From NCBI GenBank assembly GCA_933228675.1, contig OW121740.1:38299492-38363491 (forward strand): a stretch of 64,000 nt of DNA, written 5' to 3'. Below, piece after piece: positions 62,901 through 64,000 of the stretch (positions are counted from its first letter, which is position 1; the number at the start of each line of letters is the position of its first letter). The stretch comes from Stomorhina lunata. Lineage: Eukaryota; Arthropoda; Insecta; Diptera; Rhiniidae. The translations under genes and the position numbers were made by a program. A model generated the notes under the pieces. That model was not told the origin of the DNA, ran no database searches, and saw only the letters and a list, made by a program, of their open reading frames with translations.

Positions 62901-63935
62901 GCAAACCGTGCAGTATCATTTTAAATAGAATATTCAATCCATAATTTGAAAATCAGTTTGGGTGTAGACAGAATCGCCCATGTTTAAAAATGGTTTTAGA
63001 ACAGCAAAGGGAAAACAATTCATTTGCTTTAACTAGTTATAAGTAGGCAAATAAGTATATATGGGCAAATCCGAAAAACATTCAACCATGGACAAAAATT
63101 TAAAACTGTCAAAATCACGTATTTGTGCTTATGAAAAAATTAAACATATATTGAAAATTTTGAATATATAATGGCTACAATTTTTGATTGCTCCCTTCGT
63201 GAATGGCAGGTGTTGATGAAAATTTGCAACCATCTCCAGTTTTTATACATTTTTTAAACTAATGGGTTTTTTAAAAGTTCATAAAAATCACAAAAACATA
63301 CATTTAGTTATCAACTTTCAGTATGGGCTCAAAGTCTGCCTAATTTTATACAATTAGATGTAAAAGACCCCATCAAAAATAATTTGAGTGATATAAATAA
63401 CGTCAAGCAAAAAATGACTCACATTGTGTAGCGTCCGTCACAGAAATAAAGGTTTTTTTAATTTGACTAGTGCAATTTTTCTTTTTTCTCCAATTGAACT
63501 TGGTTCGTAAAGAGAACTTAAAGTATGCTTTACATTAGGCTAAAAATATATAGATGTATAGATATATAGATAGGAAAGTGTGTAGCGTCCGTCACAGTAT
63601 ATATTTTTTACAAAATGATATTTATTAAATACAATATTTACGAAAACATATCTGTCTTATTCATAAAGCAATAACACTGTCTATTTCCACAAATTAAATT
63701 TAAGATATTAGGTGTTAAAAAAATATACATTTTTTGAAATTTAATTTTTTTTTTTGATTTTTGGGACACTCTAACAGCTAGCCGCAGCATTCTTTCGACG
63801 AAACATAACATGCAAAAAGTGAAAAACTTTAAATAAATATATGTATGTAGCCATTTTGTGAAATATTAAATTGTGCTCAAAAATCGCATTTTAACCGCGA
63901 ACATGAAAAGGAAGGAGACGAAATTCGGGAACAAA
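62901..63935. other. No gene; 19-bp direct repeats at 63425-63443 and 63579-63597
   Basis: AT-rich DNA. The phrase TGTGTAGCGTCCGTCACAG occurs twice, 154 bases apart. It is more GC-rich than its surroundings and contains GTGTAGCG/GTCAC-like partial symmetry; the function is unknown. Confidence 0.5.
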
Positions 63936-64000
63936 TAAAACCATTATTTTCACTAGTATTTACTTTGATCAAAATCCGGCCTCATAACCGGGTATCTAAT
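63936..64000 (+). mobile_element. Family A fragment at the window edge
   Basis: AGTATTTACTTTGATCAAAA and CGGCCTCATAACCGGGTAT match 12949-12986 of copy A5, so a further family A copy probably continues beyond the window. Confidence 0.7.

Overview
This is a eukaryotic, AT-rich and extremely repeat-rich window. It looks like a higher dipteran, probably a calyptrate fly. The reasons are the spliced aminergic receptor gene, many DINE-1/Helentron-like elements carrying CAGA-type microsatellites, Helitron 3' ends, Tc1/mariner elements, a tRNA-derived SINE and long simple satellites built on CTATAG-type cores. The species assignment is inference. Nothing prokaryotic is present.

The only host gene I can support lies on the minus strand from 38948 to 15595. 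It is a rhodopsin-class (class A) biogenic amine receptor. I rebuilt it by hand from five coding exons: 38948-38054, 26628-26526, 24276-24151, 19846-19669 and 16530-15595. They join in phase through canonical GT/AG sites into one uninterrupted 745-residue reading frame with all seven membrane segments, the DRY motif, CWLPFF and NPFIY. It resembles the tyramine/octopamine receptors of insects; the exact subtype is not certain.

Layout. 1-15594 is intergenic: five copies (A1-A5) of one DINE-like family with expanded CAGA arrays, a Helitron end, an approximately 104-bp minisatellite (6510-8260) and a hAT-like MITE. 15595-38948 is the receptor gene. Its introns are filled with satellites: a 12-bp satellite in intron 4 (17137-18990) and twice in intron 1 in opposite orientation (28814-30290 and 31735-36720), a 21-bp palindromic satellite in intron 3 (20762-23335), and an inverted pair of DINE-like elements (24594-25898 and 26946-28018) on either side of the small TM3 exon. 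39490-64000 is again intergenic: a TTAA-flanked piggyBac-type element, more DINE-like copies, several blocks of a 16-bp GACTATAGTC satellite, four copies of an unclassified element (C1-C4) with approximately 125-bp internal repeats, two mariner-like elements with DD41D spacing (one broken and carrying a nested SINE, one with an open reading frame) and a second Helitron end.

The most interesting structural signals are the inverted 12-bp satellite arrays inside one receptor intron, which could make a very long hairpin in the pre-mRNA; the inverted element pair bracketing exon 2; the same TTAA site in two copies of an element occupied by the same MITE in opposite orientations; and natural empty-site paralogues for the mariner insertion. 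All boundaries were read by eye; repeat edges are good to about 5-20 bases unless a target-site duplication is given.
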